Assembly: GCA_016715195.1 (NCBI GenBank)
Contig: JADKBB010000011.1
Span: forward strand, 62,001-126,000
DNA from: Candidatus Villigracilis proximus
GTDB taxonomy: Bacteria; Chloroflexota; Anaerolineae; Anaerolineales; Villigracilaceae
Length of the DNA: 64,000 nucleotides
Reading direction: 5' to 3'
Below the pieces are notes generated by a model. That model made no database searches and was not told the origin of the DNA. It saw nothing but the letters and a program-made list of their open reading frames with translations. Shown here piece by piece: positions 9,283 through 17,998 of the stretch; positions within the stretch are counted from its first letter, which is position 1, and each line of letters begins with the position of its first letter. A program made the position numbers and the translations under genes.

Positions 9283-10053
9283 TCACGCGAGGACTACAGT
9301 GATATTCTGTTTCTTGATCGCTTTCACAAATTCCTTGTCGGCATCTTTATCCGTCACCAGCGTATGGATCTTATCCACCGAGGCTAGAAATGCAGTAGCT
9401 ACTCTATTTATTTTTGTGTGATCTGCAACGATCACAACTTCACGCCCGATCCTGAGAATGGCGCGATCTGTCATTGTTTCCTGCAAATAATCATTGGTCA
9501 AGCCATGTTCCAAACTGACACCGCGCGCGCCCATAAAGACCTTATCTGCACGTACTTCGCTCAAGGCCTGCTCGGTGATGTGTCCGATAAACGAAAGCTC
9601 TGTATTACGCAGCATTCCACCCAAAGAAACGACTGTAATTCCATCCAACCCGGTCAAAGTATTTAAGACGGGTAAAGAATTTGTGATCACAGTCAGGTTG
9701 CGGCGATTGCGTATATTACGAGCCACTTCAAGCACGGTCGTGCCGGAGCCAAGGAAAACTGTCTCATTGTCAGTGATCAAAGCTGCGGCAGCACGTCCCA
9801 CCCGCAGCTTTTCATCCGGCTGCTCGGTTTCACGTTCAAGGATCGGCAACTCTGGAGGTGCCTGCTCAACCGCAATGGCGCCGCCATGCACCCGCTGAAG
9901 TTTCCCCTGCTCAGAAAGCGTTTCCAGATCGCGCCGTGCCGTAGCTTCGCTGACCCCAAAATGATCACAAATCTGCGAGACGGAAAGACGGCCTGTCTGC
10001 TCAAGCAAACGGGTCAATTGTTGTTGTCTTTCAAGGCTTGAAATATCAATCAT
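9283..10053 (-). CDS. DeoR-family transcriptional regulator
   Basis: The protein has an N-terminal helix-turn-helix (ERQQQLTRLLEQTGRLSVSQICDHFGVSEATARRDLETLSEQG, about residues 6-50) and a C-terminal DeoRC sugar-phosphate-binding domain (FLGSGTTVLEVARNI, LTVITNSL, ADKVFMGARGVS, VADHTKI). These regulators usually repress sugar operons and are released by a phosphorylated sugar, which fits a first gene in front of a GH36-like, SIS and ABC operon. Start: ATG 10051-10053, or a TTG two codons upstream with better-spaced GGA. The upstream DNA has four AATCA words phased about one helical turn apart (10058-10094), a plausible autoregulatory operator. Ligand inferred, not shown. Confidence 0.93.
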   Translation of the reverse strand: MIDISSLERQQQLTRLLEQTGRLSVSQICDHFGVSEATARRDLETLSEQGKLQRVHGGAIAVEQAPPELPILERETEQPDEKLRVGRAAAALITDNETVFLGSGTTVLEVARNIRNRRNLTVITNSLPVLNTLTGLDGITVVSLGGMLRNTELSFIGHITEQALSEVRADKVFMGARGVSLEHGLTNDYLQETMTDRAILRIGREVVIVADHTKINRVATAFLASVDKIHTLVTDKDADKEFVKAIKKQNITVVLA

Positions 10054-10057
10054 AAGC

Positions 10058-10094
10058 AATCACATCCAATCATATATAATCATCAGTATAATCA
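10058..10094. promoter_or_regulatory. Candidate DeoR operator: four helically phased TGATT repeats
   Basis: On the minus strand the word TGATT occurs four times directly before the deoR start; its plus-strand complement AATCA begins at 10058, 10068, 10078 and 10090. The 10, 10 and 12 base spacing puts the copies on one face of the helix, as expected for an oligomeric DeoR repressor. Seen directly; function inferred. Confidence 0.45.
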
Positions 10095-10188
10095 TTTACA
10101 CAGAAAATGCAAGGGGGAATTTTTAGGATTTTTCTGGGATTTAAGGAATTAATTAAATTGGATTTTTTACTCAGCAGGCATTTGGATA

Positions 10189-10234
10189 AGAAACAGGCTC
10201 GCATCTTTTCCAAACGCGAGCCTGTTTCTGTTTT
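10189..10234 (-). terminator. Intrinsic terminator after the cytochrome operon
   Basis: AGAAACAGGCTCGC (10189-10202) pairs perfectly with GCGAGCCTGTTTCT (10216-10229), 14 pairs with a 13-base loop. On the plus strand it is followed by GTTTTT. It lies between the end of the cytochrome c gene and the deoR promoter and probably ends the cytochrome transcript. Confidence 0.75.
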
Positions 10235-10258
10235 TATGAAATTATCTTTGCTGATGCA

Positions 10259-11581
10259 TCATTCCCGCTTACGCGGCCTGCGATGCAGAGACTCAAAACC
10301 CAAGAAGATCAACGTAAACGCAATGGACAATCCGCCGGTGAGCAACAAGAGGATGCGCCAGTCAATTGCCTGCCACCATGCAGTTTGTTGAGACTGGGCT
10401 TGTCCCTGTCCCTGTCCTTGCCCTTGTACAGTTCCCTGTTGTCCTCCGGATGGTGTGGTGGTTGTCTGTGTATTATTTCTCATCCACGGTGGACCACCTC
10501 CCCCGCCTTTGGCTGGGACGGCTACTTCAGGCGCAGTCGCTTCCCATTGACGAATGAAGCCTACAATGGCTTGAATTTCAGACTCAGTCATACGGTCTCC
10601 CCAAACGGGCATGGCTGTGCCGGGCACTCCATTTGTGACGATCTGTTGAATGGCGAGATCGCTTGTGTCGGTTAAAAATAATTTAACGTTCAGCGCGGGC
10701 GCACGCGGTGTGCCTTGCCCCTCGGGACCATGACAACGCGAACAGTTGGCTGCGAACAAATCTCCGCCCAATGCAATACTTTCTTCCGTCGTTGGGATGG
10801 GGACATTGGGTGCGGGCAAAATTCCTGCGGGCACTTCATCCCAGCGTTGAACGAGTGAAATCATGGAGGCAATTTCTTGTGTGGTAAGTGCATTGCTCCA
10901 ACCGGCCATAAGTGTGCCGGCGCTGCCAAAAGTAACAGTTCGCGTTAATTCGTCAGTTGTTTTTTCGCGCACAAGTGGATCATTCAAAGCAGGCGCGATG
11001 CCTGTGCCAAGTCCATCGGCACCGTGGCAGGCGACACAGTTGGCGGCGTAGATCGTGATGGCGTTTTGCAGAGTCAAGCCGTCGGGGAGATTCGCTACTT
11101 CGGCGAGCAGAGCAGGATCAGGGTCGGTCACGAACGGGACGAGCGGGGCAAGTCCCAGATTGACGACCCGGTCCCGAGTCGCGTTCCAGTCGCCTGATTG
11201 AATTAATCCAACCAGTTCTGAAATTTGATAGTCGCTTAATGCGCCGCCATCTTCCTTGCTCCAGGCGGGCATGGCGGTATTGAAACGTCCGCGCGCGATG
11301 GTTTTTGTAAGGTCTTCATATGCCATAGTTTGCAGGGCGGAATTATTAAGCGCAGGAATTGCGCCGATGCCTTCACCTGCCAACCCATGACAAACGGAGC
11401 AATTTTGGGCATAGAGAGTCATCGCATCGTCAAGCTGGATTTGCAGAATTTGAGTTTGTGATTCCGCGATGCGCATTGGTTCATTGAGCATGTAATAGCC
11501 AAGCCCAAAGACGATGAGCTGTGTTGCCAGCAGACCGGCCAGAGTTTCAAAGAGTCGTGTACGATCTTGAGGGATGTTCAT
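10259..11581 (-). CDS. Membrane-anchored triheme cytochrome c of a bc complex
   Basis: Three c-type heme sites are visible: C61-S-V-C64-H65, C182-V-A-C185-H186 and C280-S-R-C283-H284. Each begins a monoheme cytochrome c domain with a downstream Met candidate in TAMPAW, TLMAGW and TAMPVW. A membrane helix lies at about 15-32 and a second at about 410-430, after a Gly/Gln-rich linker (GQGQGQGQ). The heme domains should face outside. The gene is third in an operon after cytochrome b and the Rieske protein, so it is the electron-accepting cytochrome c subunit of the complex. GAGGAAATCCT before the ATG supports the start. Three fused domains in one chain are more than the single heme of cytochrome c1 or f. 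Confidence 0.9.
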   Translation of the reverse strand: MNIPQDRTRLFETLAGLLATQLIVFGLGYYMLNEPMRIAESQTQILQIQLDDAMTLYAQNCSVCHGLAGEGIGAIPALNNSALQTMAYEDLTKTIARGRFNTAMPAWSKEDGGALSDYQISELVGLIQSGDWNATRDRVVNLGLAPLVPFVTDPDPALLAEVANLPDGLTLQNAITIYAANCVACHGADGLGTGIAPALNDPLVREKTTDELTRTVTFGSAGTLMAGWSNALTTQEIASMISLVQRWDEVPAGILPAPNVPIPTTEESIALGGDLFAANCSRCHGPEGQGTPRAPALNVKLFLTDTSDLAIQQIVTNGVPGTAMPVWGDRMTESEIQAIVGFIRQWEATAPEVAVPAKGGGGGPPWMRNNTQTTTTPSGGQQGTVQGQGQGQGQAQSQQTAWWQAIDWRILLLLTGGLSIAFTLIFLGFESLHRRPRKRE

Positions 11582-11595
11582 AGGATTTCCTCTTC

Positions 11596-11642
11596 AGACC
11601 TGACAGGTTTTATTGCGGAACTTTAATGAACATGTCAGGTCT
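11596..11642. repeat. Inverted repeat in the Rieske-cytochrome c spacer
   Basis: AGACCTGACA (11596-11605) and TGTCAGGTCT (11633-11642) are perfect 10-base inverted arms. The plus strand continues with TTTT. The location inside an operon suggests either an mRNA-processing or attenuating hairpin, or one of the dispersed palindromes of this genome. Confidence 0.55.
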
Positions 11643-11650
11643 TTTAGTAT

Positions 11651-12142
11651 TTATGGATAGATAACCTGCGCGCTTTCAAAAGATTGGCGCTGCAGCAGAT
11701 TGCCAGTGTCAACTTTGACCTGACCATCTTCAATGCTGACCCCGAACAAATCAAGCGGACGCGGGGCGGGCGGATTTTCGACTATGCCTTGCTGATCGAA
11801 CTGCGAGTTGTGACAGGGACAAATAAATTTCTGCGCGGTTGAATCCCACGGGACGGTGCAGCCGAGATGTGTACAACGATGATAGACAGCGAGAAAACCG
11901 CCATCTCCAAGTCGCACAATATAGAAGCGCCCGTTGGTAATATGCGTAACTGAATTAGGCGGAAAATCATCCACAAGACCGGCGTTGATCAGCGAGCCGA
12001 ATTCGCCTTCGGTTAAGCGCGGTTGTAAATATGCAATGAAGATACCTGTGGTTTCAAGCAGAGCAAGTCCGCCGAAGAAGGCCCAGGCAATTTTTAGAAA
12101 GTCACGGCGGGTGACGGGGTGTTCGGAGGTTGTTTCAGACAT
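11651..12142 (-). CDS. Rieske iron-sulfur protein of the cytochrome bc complex
   Basis: This is the 2Fe-2S subunit that takes electrons from quinol. The cluster motifs are complete: C90-T-H92-L-G-C95 and C108-P-C110-H111. The N-terminus TRRDFLKIAWAFFGGLALLETTGIF has a twin-arginine motif followed by a single hydrophobic helix, so Tat export with retention as a membrane anchor is likely. Length (163 aa) fits b6f/bc Rieske proteins. GGAG five bases before the ATG supports the start. It sits between cytochrome b and the triheme cytochrome c and is about 35 bases from the former. Confidence 0.95.
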   Translation of the reverse strand: MSETTSEHPVTRRDFLKIAWAFFGGLALLETTGIFIAYLQPRLTEGEFGSLINAGLVDDFPPNSVTHITNGRFYIVRLGDGGFLAVYHRCTHLGCTVPWDSTAQKFICPCHNSQFDQQGIVENPPAPRPLDLFGVSIEDGQVKVDTGNLLQRQSFESAQVIYP

Positions 12143-12177
12143 AAGAACTCCAGTAATTAGTTATCAGTAAACAGTGA

Positions 12178-13584
12178 TCAGTGTGCGGCAACCGGCATAT
12201 TCCACGGCCAGTAGAGCGCCATACCTGGTCCACGAAAGAAGATGCCGATGATGGTTAATACAAAGAAAGCGGTGAAGAGAAAAGTTGCAATGAATAACAC
12301 CCGTTCTTCGGTATCCGCGTGAAAAAACTTTACTGTCCATTCATCCAGCAAAATGAGTGGGACGAGGATGACTGCCATGGGGATAAGTCCGTTTGAGAGA
12401 AGGGTGTTCCAGGTTGGAAGCCAGAGACTCCAATTCAAAACGAATTCGTCGAGCAGAACCCAGATGGGTGTGATGACAAGTGCAATGCCCACTGCAAGAA
12501 TGGCGAGCGAACGTCCACGGTGCGAGCGGAAATAAATGCCAACGCTGTTTAAGTTGATATCGAAGAACGGCAGGAGGAAGATGCCGATAACGGCCAAACC
12601 CGGCAAAATGATCGCTCCGATCAGCGGGTGAAAGTGCAACAACAATTCCTGCAAGCCCATGAAATACCACGGCGCTTTGGCGGGGTTGGGAGAAATATCG
12701 GGGTTGGCGATGCCTTCAAGCGGAGCAGGCACAAGCATGGCAAACACTAAAAGCACAGCGAATGCCGCTAGTGCAAAGACCAACTCACGGCGGACGAGAT
12801 GCGGGATCGTCGTCACGCGTTCAATTTTCGGCGGCTCCACTTCATCCAACTTCTTGGGCTGGGTCAATCCACCGTCTTTGCGGACGCGCCAGAAGTGATA
12901 AGACATCAACCCGAAGATCATCAATGGGATCAATGAAATGTGCATGGAATAAAAATTGAGCAGGGTGTTTGCGCCAACTTCGGGGCCGCCGAGAATCAGT
13001 TGGCCGAGCCAATTGCCGATCAATGGAACATAATTGATGATGCTCGTACCAACCGTGATGGCCCAGAATGCGAGTTGATCCCAGGGCAAAAGATAGCCGG
13101 TGAAATTTGCAGCGACGACCAGCAAAAGCATGGCGACGCCGATCAGCCAGTTCAATTCGCGCGGCGGACGATATGCGCCTGTGGCAAAGACTCTAATAAG
13201 ATGAAGCACCGCAACCACGATAAGCAGATTGGCGCTCCAATGATGCAGATTGCGGATGAGTTCGCCGAACCAGACATTGGAATTAATTTCGAGAATATCA
13301 AGATAGGCTTGCGGCGCGGCGGGTGTGTAATTATTTTGCAAGACGACGCCTGTTAATCCCAGCACTGCCATCAATAGAGCAGAGAGGCCACCCAGCCCCC
13401 AACTGTAGTTCCAGTTCATGGTGGAGGCGATGACTTTGGTGGGATGTAGATGCAGCACGAGGCTATCCACGACCATGCGCATACGCCCGCGGTCATCCAC
13501 TGGCATGGCTTCGGGGACGAGCCGCTCACGCATACGATCGAGCATGGAGTCTTCTTTTTCGGGCGTAGATGATTCTTTGGTCAT
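12178..13584 (-). CDS. Cytochrome b subunit (b6 plus subunit IV-like, fused)
   Basis: This is the quinol-oxidising membrane subunit. About eight helices are visible. The heme-binding histidine pairs are HHWSANLLIVVAVLH, 13 residues between ligands, and HISLIPLMIFGLMSYH, 14 between, the spacing pattern of b6-type proteins. The C-terminal half has NPAKAPWYFMGLQELL in place of the PEWY loop of the Qo site, a variant I associate with bacterial non-proteobacterial complexes. N-terminal and C-terminal parts are fused in one 468-aa chain. AGGAGAAGCC before the ATG at 13582-13584 sets the start. It is first of three genes (cytochrome b, Rieske, triheme cytochrome c). Confidence 0.93.
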   Translation of the reverse strand: MTKESSTPEKEDSMLDRMRERLVPEAMPVDDRGRMRMVVDSLVLHLHPTKVIASTMNWNYSWGLGGLSALLMAVLGLTGVVLQNNYTPAAPQAYLDILEINSNVWFGELIRNLHHWSANLLIVVAVLHLIRVFATGAYRPPRELNWLIGVAMLLLVVAANFTGYLLPWDQLAFWAITVGTSIINYVPLIGNWLGQLILGGPEVGANTLLNFYSMHISLIPLMIFGLMSYHFWRVRKDGGLTQPKKLDEVEPPKIERVTTIPHLVRRELVFALAAFAVLLVFAMLVPAPLEGIANPDISPNPAKAPWYFMGLQELLLHFHPLIGAIILPGLAVIGIFLLPFFDINLNSVGIYFRSHRGRSLAILAVGIALVITPIWVLLDEFVLNWSLWLPTWNTLLSNGLIPMAVILVPLILLDEWTVKFFHADTEERVLFIATFLFTAFFVLTIIGIFFRGPGMALYWPWNMPVAAH

Positions 13585-13805
13585 GGCTTCTCCTGAGTGA
13601 TAAGAATATTGCCATTTGTATCAACCCAGTTTATTAACCAAAGAAAGAATTTATAAAGAAATGATAAAGGATAGGTGTCACATATTTTGCACAACCTTAT
13701 CTGTATATTTATTCAATCTTTACATTTGAGTTCTATCATGGGGACAGAGTTACGAACAAAACCGTAACCAAAATTTGAAACCAACCAATAAAAAAAGAGG
13801 ACATC

Positions 13806-14957
13806 ATGTTCAAAACACTTAAAACCCTTCTGGCCGGAATTCTGGCTGCAGTCATAATCATCGCCATTGGAGCGAGCGTCTACACCGCGTTTGCCGCACC
13901 TGGTACAAATATCTTCTCCACGCAGTCACAGACCGCTGCCACAAATGGAAATGGAAATGGGAACGGCGGCAATGACGGAACAGGCACATCAGTGCTGGAT
14001 ATCCCCGCTTCTGACCTGAGCGCTGAAGAAGCCGCCGCCCTGCTTTTCATGCGTGAAGAAGAAAAACTCGCGCGCGATGTTTACAACGCACTTTACACAA
14101 CTTGGGGACAACAGACCTTCACCAACATTGCTTCCAGTGAACAGATGCACATGGACGAGATCAAAGTCCTGTTGGATCGCTACGCGCTGACCGACCCCGC
14201 GCTTGCTCCTGGACAATTTACAGATCCTGCGCTTCAAGCTTTGTACACCCAACTGGTTGCCCAGGGCAATCTCTCCCTTGCAGACGCTTTGAAAGTCGGC
14301 GCAGCCATCGAAGAAATTGACATCCGCGACTTGCAAACCCGCATGGCTGAGACCGACAATGCCGATATTCAACAGGCTTATACCAATTTGATGAATGGCT
14401 CCTACAGTCACTTGAAAGCTTTCACGGGAACTTTGCTCACCCAAACAGGCGAAACTTATGTGCCGCAATATTTGACCGCTGAGCAATATCAAGCCATCAT
14501 CTCCAGTGCTGGCAATGGACAGGGCAACAGTGGCGGCGGACAGGCAACTGGTGGACAAGGTCAGGGTGGACAGGGTCAAGGCGGACAGGGCTCTGGGCAG
14601 GCTTCTGCTACAGGCGGCGTGGCGCAAGCTGATTTGACAGCCGCAACCACAATCCACGGCACAGTTGTCAGCTTCGATCAAATGGGACTCAGCCTGACTC
14701 TTGACGACGGCTCCGCGTTCTACATCCAACTTGGAAACTCACGCTACAGCCAGTCCATCGGATTTGCCCCCGCAATTGGTGAAGGCGTCACGGTTTATGG
14801 TTTCCCTGGTGACCAGGGCGTATACAGCGCAATCACCGTCACACTCGACTCAACCGCACAGGTCTATGCCTTCCGCGATGCAACAACGGGTCAACCGCTT
14901 TGGTCGGGTGGTGGCAACGGCGGCGGCGGAAATGGCAATGGCGGAGGAAATCACTAA
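13806..14957 (+). CDS. Secreted DUF2202 (ferritin-like) protein with Gly/Asn/Gln-rich linkers
   Basis: An N-terminal hydrophobic segment (about 7-30) is followed by an Asn/Gly linker. The DUF2202 domain at about 63-235 carries LLFMREEEKLARDVY, SSEQMHMDEI and GSYSHLKAF, with the Glu and His residues expected of a ferritin-like helical bundle that could bind metal. Next comes a GQGGQGQGG linker, a small beta domain (ATTIHGTVVSFDQMGLSLTLDDGSAFYI) and a GNGNGG tail. AGAGGACATC before the ATG sets the start. It is divergent from the cytochrome b operon across a 220-base spacer. Known DUF2202 proteins have no firm function; a surface or envelope role is inferred from the leader. Confidence 0.85.
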   Translation: MFKTLKTLLAGILAAVIIIAIGASVYTAFAAPGTNIFSTQSQTAATNGNGNGNGGNDGTGTSVLDIPASDLSAEEAAALLFMREEEKLARDVYNALYTTWGQQTFTNIASSEQMHMDEIKVLLDRYALTDPALAPGQFTDPALQALYTQLVAQGNLSLADALKVGAAIEEIDIRDLQTRMAETDNADIQQAYTNLMNGSYSHLKAFTGTLLTQTGETYVPQYLTAEQYQAIISSAGNGQGNSGGGQATGGQGQGGQGQGGQGSGQASATGGVAQADLTAATTIHGTVVSFDQMGLSLTLDDGSAFYIQLGNSRYSQSIGFAPAIGEGVTVYGFPGDQGVYSAITVTLDSTAQVYAFRDATTGQPLWSGGGNGGGGNGNGGGNH

Positions 14958-15548
14958 TCGTAAAAAGTGAGAAGTTCACTGTCGAAGCCTTGTTTGGCCC
15001 CCTTGGTGGCGCCCGTGGGGTGCCCGCCTTTGGGCGGGTGGGCCCTGTCCGCTCTTCACCATCGCCGTAATCAGCCGCAATTAAAAGGCGGCCTGTCAAC
15101 TTTGCCATGATATTAAACCCCCCGCCGCAGGGGGGGGGGCGGGGGGGGCTGGGCACTGGGGGGGGCGCGGCACCGTTCTCGGAAACCCTTTCGCTCGCCT
15201 TTTTGCCGCAGGGGCGGCCACCCCCCACCGCTCAAGCAAACCCAACTATCAAGGCCATCCACAGGATGGAACCTGTGCCGAGTGCGACAGCAGCAAAGGA
15301 GTTGCAAACTTTGGAACAAAGCATTGCCGACCCGTCAACTAACCAGACACACAAAGACCAGAGCCCAGTACCGGCGGTCACAGAAAAGATCACCACCCAC
15401 CCAGCCGCAAACAACGGACAAATCAAAATAATAATGAAAATAGTAATATGAACGACAACGAGACTACCAACGGAAATGGGAATGGAAACAGGAATGATAA
15501 CGACTCCGTTCCCGACTCTAGCGGTCAGGGCGGAAAGCCCTAATAAAA
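14958..15548. other. Damaged intergenic stretch with G/C homopolymers
   Basis: This stretch has no convincing intact gene. The part around 15118-15175 consists of runs of C and G up to ten long, unlike anything else in the window, and 15000-15050 is a GC-rich hairpin (CCCGCC-TTTG-GGCGGG). Such runs are typical of assembly or consensus failure. On either side the sequence reads as broken pieces of a plus-strand secreted protein (next entry). Confidence 0.5.
15232..15543 (+). pseudogene. Remnant of an Asn-rich secreted protein (frame broken)
   Basis: In one frame the plus strand reads ANPTIKAIHRMEPVPSATAA, then KELQTLEQSIADPS, to about 15420. From there the neighbouring frame continues NQNNNENSNMNDNETTNGNG and ends in SGQGGKP at the TAA 15541-15543. 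The Asn/Gly repeat tail resembles the tail of the DUF2202 protein just upstream. A one-base indel near 15420 and the homopolymer damage near 15120-15170 would explain the loss of an intact frame. No start can be assigned. Low confidence. Confidence 0.3.
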
Positions 15549-15582
15549 AAATAGAACATCCTTCATGGATGTTCTATTTTTT
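15549..15582. terminator. Strong bidirectional intrinsic terminator
   Basis: AATAGAACATCC and GGATGTTCTATT pair perfectly (12 pairs) around a TTCAT loop, with A-rich sequence on one side and a run of T on the other. It lies between the convergent DUF2202-side genes and the sensor kinase and can stop transcripts from both directions. Confidence 0.9.
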
Positions 15583-15693
15583 GCGGGGGAGGGTAATAAG
15601 TAAACTCAATAATGGATAAGGAGTATTTACCGCAGAGAGTGGCAGAATTTACTGGGATTTAAGAATATCCATTACCGCACACCAGTTTTTGCT

Positions 15694-17895
15694 TTAATTT
15701 CTTTCCCCTTCTGCAAAAGGCAGGGTGAAATAGAAAGTGCTGCCTTTATTTCTTCCCGCCGATTCCAGCCAGATTCGCCCGCCATGAACTTCAATAATTC
15801 TTTTTACAATCGCCAGCCCAATACCTGTGCCTTCATTATCAGAGCTCAAACGATTAAATAAACCAAATACACGCTCATGATATTGCGCCTCAATCCCAAC
15901 TCCATTATCTTTAACGAACAGAATGGGGTATCCACTATTGTTGTCAAAACCCGCAGCGCCGATCTGTATATGCGGCGCGGATTGTTCCCCCATAAATTTT
16001 ACAGCATTAGTCACAAGGTTTTGAAGCACCTCCACGATCCGCGCACGATCACAGCAGACAATTGGCAGAGGATCCAGTATCTCAACCTGTATCGCATCAA
16101 GCATCAGAGGATTTAATACCAGGCTTAATGTTTCTTTTATGATCTCTGAAAACTCAATGTTCTCCAGAGGATTAATAATACGACCCACTCTTGAAAGTTC
16201 AAGCAGGTCACTCAAAAGGTTTTGCATTTTATCTGTGGCATTGATCACGCGCGCAAGGTCATTATCAAAACGGATCATATCGCCTTTTCTGGCATCTTCA
16301 CGCAAGTATCCAACGAAGCCGCGAATCGTCACCAGCGGGGATTTTAAATCGTGCGAAACTGTATATGAGAACCGCTCCAGCTCCGCGTTTTTTGTCTCTA
16401 ATTCCTTGATCAACCTGGAACGATCATCAAACAACCGCGCTGTTTCGATCGCGTTCGCGACCTGATCAGCCATTGTTTGTAGTGCGGTAATATCCGCCTC
16501 GGTAAATGCGGCAGCGCGGTCTGATTGAATGGTCATCGCACCAATGACATCACCGCGCGCCCTTAAAGGCAGGGCGAGTTCAGAGCGCGTAAGCGGCAAA
16601 ATCGGATTCTTGAAATGTACCGCATCTTCACCCACATCCAGGGCAATACGCGCCTGATTATTTTTTACACACCAGCCGACCATGGATGAACTTGCAACCG
16701 GCAGCGAGTGCTGAAAATTCAACATAGTCTGCCCCATTTCTCCAGTGGCGGCACGCAAGACCACGATTTCATGTTTTTCATCCGCTAGAAAAATACCCAC
16801 ATAATAGTAATCAAAATGTGAACAGATCAACTCCACTACTTTCGAAAGCAAAACATCCAACTCCAAAATAGACGTGGCTGCGCGGCTTACCTCCCCGGCA
16901 GTCTGCAGCTGGATCGTGCGTCTGGTAAGCGCCTCTACAACATTGCGTTGAGCAGTTTCTGAATTCTTTCTCTGTGTAATATCAGTCCAGGCTCCCAGCC
17001 AGTATTGGGGTTGACCTTGTTCGTTACGTATCAGGCTGGCTTCATCCCGCACCCAAACCACCTGCTGGTCTTTGGAGATCAGGCGATACTCCATAAGGAA
17101 TGGCTCGCCAGTTTCGGAAGTCCGATTATTTTCCAAAATCACATTTTCACGATCAGCAGGGTGAAGGATATCCATCCACAATAAAGGATTTACTAAAAAT
17201 TCATCCTGAGAATATCCAATTATTTTAATTACCTGAGGACTGACATATGTTGTCAATGAGCCCAAAGAAGTGTCATTAATATAAGTAACCGTTGAGATGT
17301 TTTCCAGGAAAGAGCGGTACATCATTTCACTCGTGTTCGCACGTGAAATGGCGTTTCTGGTTGTATCCACAGCCGTTTTTTGCAGTAGAAGAATCACAAA
17401 AAAGAAAAATGCGTAAATAAATAATCTGGACATGAGAGAGTATTCTTTAGCATCGGGCAAAAAATGATATGCATCGGCATAGATCATAAAACCGCCAAAG
17501 CCAACGCTAAGAAAGACCAGCCATAATCCAGTTCTAACCCCAAGGACAAGAGCACCGATAAGAATCACTGCTGCATACCCAAAAAAGATCGGTGCAGCTA
17601 CTCCGGTCGCTGTGTATGCGCCGAAAGAGACGATCAACCAGAGAAATGCGACAAAAATCAATCCAGCAAGGCGAAGTTTTCGACGGCGAATCAGCCAGAA
17701 GGTTAATAAACAAATCAGCGCAGCCGTCCCTGAGAAAAAAGCCGCTCGCGCGATCAATTCATGAAAGACCAACAATGCCGATAAAATAAACATCCCGCTC
17801 AAAAAAAGAATGCCAATCACAAGTGAACGCAACAAACTTGCTGAAAGTTCTTTTTCTGAATCTCCAGGGATAAAATCAATGTAATTTTCTTTCAT
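15694..17895 (-). CDS. Membrane sensor histidine kinase (6 TM, PAS, GAF, HisKA, HATPase)
   Basis: The first 190 residues hold about six hydrophobic segments. A PAS domain follows (about 195-315, YRSFLENISTVTYINDTSLG), then a GAF domain (about 340-495, LELDVLLSKVVELICSHFDYYYVGIFL), the HisKA helix with the phosphorylated His at residue 515 (VSHDLKSPLVTIRG), and an ATPase domain with VLQNLVTNAVKF, VKDNGVGIEAQYH and GTGIGLAIVKRIIEVHGG. No response regulator is adjacent, so it is an orphan kinase. The gene is convergent with the DUF2202 side. The signal is unknown; the membrane part resembles integral sensory domains without a large outside loop. The start ATG has only a weak CAGG upstream. Confidence 0.93.
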   Translation of the reverse strand: MKENYIDFIPGDSEKELSASLLRSLVIGILFLSGMFILSALLVFHELIARAAFFSGTAALICLLTFWLIRRRKLRLAGLIFVAFLWLIVSFGAYTATGVAAPIFFGYAAVILIGALVLGVRTGLWLVFLSVGFGGFMIYADAYHFLPDAKEYSLMSRLFIYAFFFFVILLLQKTAVDTTRNAISRANTSEMMYRSFLENISTVTYINDTSLGSLTTYVSPQVIKIIGYSQDEFLVNPLLWMDILHPADRENVILENNRTSETGEPFLMEYRLISKDQQVVWVRDEASLIRNEQGQPQYWLGAWTDITQRKNSETAQRNVVEALTRRTIQLQTAGEVSRAATSILELDVLLSKVVELICSHFDYYYVGIFLADEKHEIVVLRAATGEMGQTMLNFQHSLPVASSSMVGWCVKNNQARIALDVGEDAVHFKNPILPLTRSELALPLRARGDVIGAMTIQSDRAAAFTEADITALQTMADQVANAIETARLFDDRSRLIKELETKNAELERFSYTVSHDLKSPLVTIRGFVGYLREDARKGDMIRFDNDLARVINATDKMQNLLSDLLELSRVGRIINPLENIEFSEIIKETLSLVLNPLMLDAIQVEILDPLPIVCCDRARIVEVLQNLVTNAVKFMGEQSAPHIQIGAAGFDNNSGYPILFVKDNGVGIEAQYHERVFGLFNRLSSDNEGTGIGLAIVKRIIEVHGGRIWLESAGRNKGSTFYFTLPFAEGERN

Positions 17896-17998
17896 TGGGT
17901 ATGCCTGATTTTACTGTAAAACCATGTAATCACGTCAATTGGATACGGCACAAAAAATCAAGGGTAAAAAACCAGGGCATTTTATCTTTGACCTTCAC

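Noticed and set aside
13989..14729. Long minus-strand frame opposite the DUF2202 gene
   Set aside because: Shadow frame; Ser/Leu/Cys-rich translation with no family features, and the plus strand has leader, SD and domain.
14990..15060. GC-rich hairpin as a structured RNA or tRNA
   Set aside because: No cloverleaf, anticodon stem or T-loop; no tRNA was recognised by eye anywhere in the window, though a covariance search would be decisive.
15232..15426. Minus-strand open frame that reads like a small hydrophobic protein
   Set aside because: The opposite strand is Asn/Asp-rich, whose complement automatically gives Val/Ile-rich codons. The frame has no ATG and only a TTG start without SD.
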